Assembly (NCBI GenBank): GCA_021827225.1
Contig: JAKAXG010000008.1
Span: forward strand, 1 to 24,175
Direction: 5' to 3'
Source: Actinomycetes bacterium
GTDB taxonomy: Bacteria; Actinomycetota; Acidimicrobiia; Acidimicrobiales; Palsa-688
Length of the DNA: 24,175 bases
Under the pieces are notes generated by a model. That model did not search any database, was not told the origin of the DNA, and saw nothing but the letters and a program-made list of their open reading frames with translations. This document shows, piece after piece, positions 23,108 to 24,175 of the stretch. Numbering within the stretch: the stretch's first letter is position 1; each line of letters opens with the position of its first letter. The translations under genes and the position numbers were made by a program.

Positions 23108-23580
23108 GCGGTCGGATCGTCGTCGGGGTCGACGGATCGGAGGGTTCGCTGCGGGCTCTGCAGTGGGCCATCGAGGACGCCGGGTTCCGCGACGCCGCCG
23201 TCCAGGCGGTCACGGTGTGGCGCGGCACGGAGATCGACGACGACATGGCCCTGGAGTGGGCCACCCTTCCCTCCCTGGCCCGGCTCGACCGGGCCAGCGC
23301 CGAGCAGGCGGGTCAGCGCCTCCGGCAGGCCGTCGCAGAGGTGCTCGCCGACCGCCCGGTCAGGGTCGACCCGATCGTCGTCGAGGGGGATCCGGCCGAG
23401 GCGCTCTGCCGTCGGGCCGCCGGCGCCGACCTGCTCGCGGTGGGATCCCGGGGCCATGGCGTGGTGGCCGGGCTGTTGATCGGCTCCGTGAGCCTGAAGT
23501 GCGCCCGCCACAGTCCCTGCCCGGTCGCGATCGTCGCCGTCGATCAGGAGACCGCCGCGCCCGCCACCCGGGCGCGGTAG
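23104..23580 (+). CDS. Universal stress protein (UspA domain)
   Basis: A 158-residue single UspA domain. It starts with the strand RIVVGVDGSEGSLRALQWA, carrying the acidic nucleotide-contact residue, and ends with the ATP-binding loop GSRGHGVVAGLLIGSVS, so an ATP-binding type is likely. Such proteins help cells survive hypoxia and other growth arrest. The GTG is the first start that gives the complete first strand. A DosR-like box and a good -10 lie upstream. The two-CBS-domain gene on the other strand converges with it. Confidence 0.92.
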   Translation: MSGRIVVGVDGSEGSLRALQWAIEDAGFRDAAVQAVTVWRGTEIDDDMALEWATLPSLARLDRASAEQAGQRLRQAVAEVLADRPVRVDPIVVEGDPAEALCRRAAGADLLAVGSRGHGVVAGLLIGSVSLKCARHSPCPVAIVAVDQETAAPATRAR

Positions 23581-23596
23581 TGACCGGGGAATCCGC

Positions 23597-23732
23597 ATGG
23601 CTCCCGTCGGCCTGGCCTACCCCCTCGTGCTCCTCGGGGGGTGGCCGCCGCCACGCTGGTCCTCGATCTGCTCAAGCGGCCACTGATCGGCCGTGTCCGC
23701 CCCCCCGGCCGGGGCGTCCGGCTGACCCGGGG
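23597..23732 (+). pseudogene. Possible frameshifted remnant of a PAP2-type membrane phosphatase
   Basis: From ATG 23597 the frame reads MAPVGLAYPLVLLGG and then loses sense at a run of six G (23636-23641). Moving back one base there gives VAAATLVLDLLKRPLIGRV and RPP, together a plausible hydrophobic helix followed by a K-x-x-x-x-x-x-x-R-P end like PAP2 motif 1. No later PAP2 motif follows, because the CBS gene comes in from the other strand. It may be a decayed fragment, a sequencing error in the G-run, or chance. Confidence 0.25.
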
Positions 23733-24170
23733 TCAGGCCTCGAAGCGGGTCAGCGCCAGGATGACGTCACCGGCGGACACCATGCCGACGATGCGCCCGT
23801 TCTCCTCGACCGGCACGTGGTGGATGTGGTGATCGGCCATCACCCGGGCGGCGTCGGCCAGCGTGCTGTCGGGCCGGAGGTTCACCAGCCCGGTCGTCGC
23901 CACGTTACCGGCCCACAGGTCCTCCGGCCGCTTGCCGTGTCCCAGCGCCTCGACGATGTCGTGCTCGGTCACGATGGCCGGGACCAGGTCGGCGTTCTGG
24001 ACAACGACCGAACTCACCTTCTCGGCCGCCATGACCACCAGCAGGGCCCGGACCGTCGCGTCCGCGTCGGAGTACACCGTCGGTGCGTGCATCACGTGCT
24101 TCACAGGACAGTGCAACTCGCACAGGTGGGTTTCGCCGAGGTCGTCCACCGGTAGATGGCCCACTCTCAT
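23733..24170 (-). CDS. Tandem CBS-domain protein (Hrp1-like)
   Basis: A 145-residue protein made of two CBS domains: the first from about residue 20 (VKHVMHAPTVYSDADATV, ending IVTEHDIVEAL), the second from about 85 (VATTGLVNLRPDSTLADAARVM, ending GMVSAGDVILAL). Paired CBS domains bind adenosine nucleotides. It resembles hypoxic response protein 1 of mycobacteria, which fits with the neighbouring DosR-like box and universal stress gene. The ATG lies five bases from the window edge, so its promoter, and any longer N-terminus, cannot be judged. The extra Cys17 and Cys21 (HLCELHCP) near the start are a possible metal or thiol site. A small hairpin (23722-23736) overlaps the stop. Confidence 0.85.
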   Translation of the reverse strand: MRVGHLPVDDLGETHLCELHCPVKHVMHAPTVYSDADATVRALLVVMAAEKVSSVVVQNADLVPAIVTEHDIVEALGHGKRPEDLWAGNVATTGLVNLRPDSTLADAARVMADHHIHHVPVEENGRIVGMVSAGDVILALTRFEA

Positions 24171-24175
24171 CGCAC

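Overview
This window looks like chromosome from a high-GC Actinomycetota, and I would guess the class Acidimicrobiia. The clues are the roughly 70% G+C, frequent GTG starts, a predicted F420-dependent LLM oxidoreductase, a mycothiol-type DsbA-family protein, a DosR-like box before a universal stress gene, and many apparently leaderless genes. No rRNA, tRNA, insertion sequence, CRISPR array or phage gene was seen. The lineage is an inference; no marker gene is present.

Region 1 (1-8812) is a catabolic block. Three plus-strand genes overlap by 4 bp each: an acyl-CoA dehydrogenase, a thioredoxin-like protein fused to a large conserved domain, and a UGSC-family protein. In the third gene the UGSC motif starts with an in-frame TGA (3135-3137) followed by a bacterial SECIS-like hairpin. 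I read it as one 187-residue selenoprotein that ordinary gene calling would split in two. A palindrome and a good promoter follow, then two adjacent paralogues of the HpaB / 4-hydroxybutyryl-CoA dehydratase flavoprotein family. A convergent two-domain class III CoA-transferase gene carries an in-frame minisatellite.

Region 2 (8844-10250) runs on the minus strand: a small I78-inhibitor-like protein, a 57-residue cysteine-rich protein, and a CsoR/CstR-type repressor with an operator in its own promoter. About 470 bases of repeat-rich DNA without a gene follow.

Region 3 (10247-13965) holds a methyltransferase, a DsbA-family protein with a CPWA site, a phosphotransferase of the type found with acyl-CoA dehydrogenases, and an LLM-class oxidoreductase.

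Region 4 (14008-16807) is oxidative stress: katG and a divergent Fur-family gene with overlapping promoters. The Fur gene seems to start at an ATC codon.

Region 5 (16962-24170) holds an SGNH hydrolase, a Bax-inhibitor-1-like membrane protein, a DMT/NIPA-like transporter and a BcrC-like PAP2 phosphatase. It continues with a coupled ChrB-N / MFS / DedA operon, a universal stress protein behind a DosR-like box, and a two-CBS-domain protein at the window edge. The most valuable observation is the hidden selenoprotein and its thiol-redox/flavin operon.
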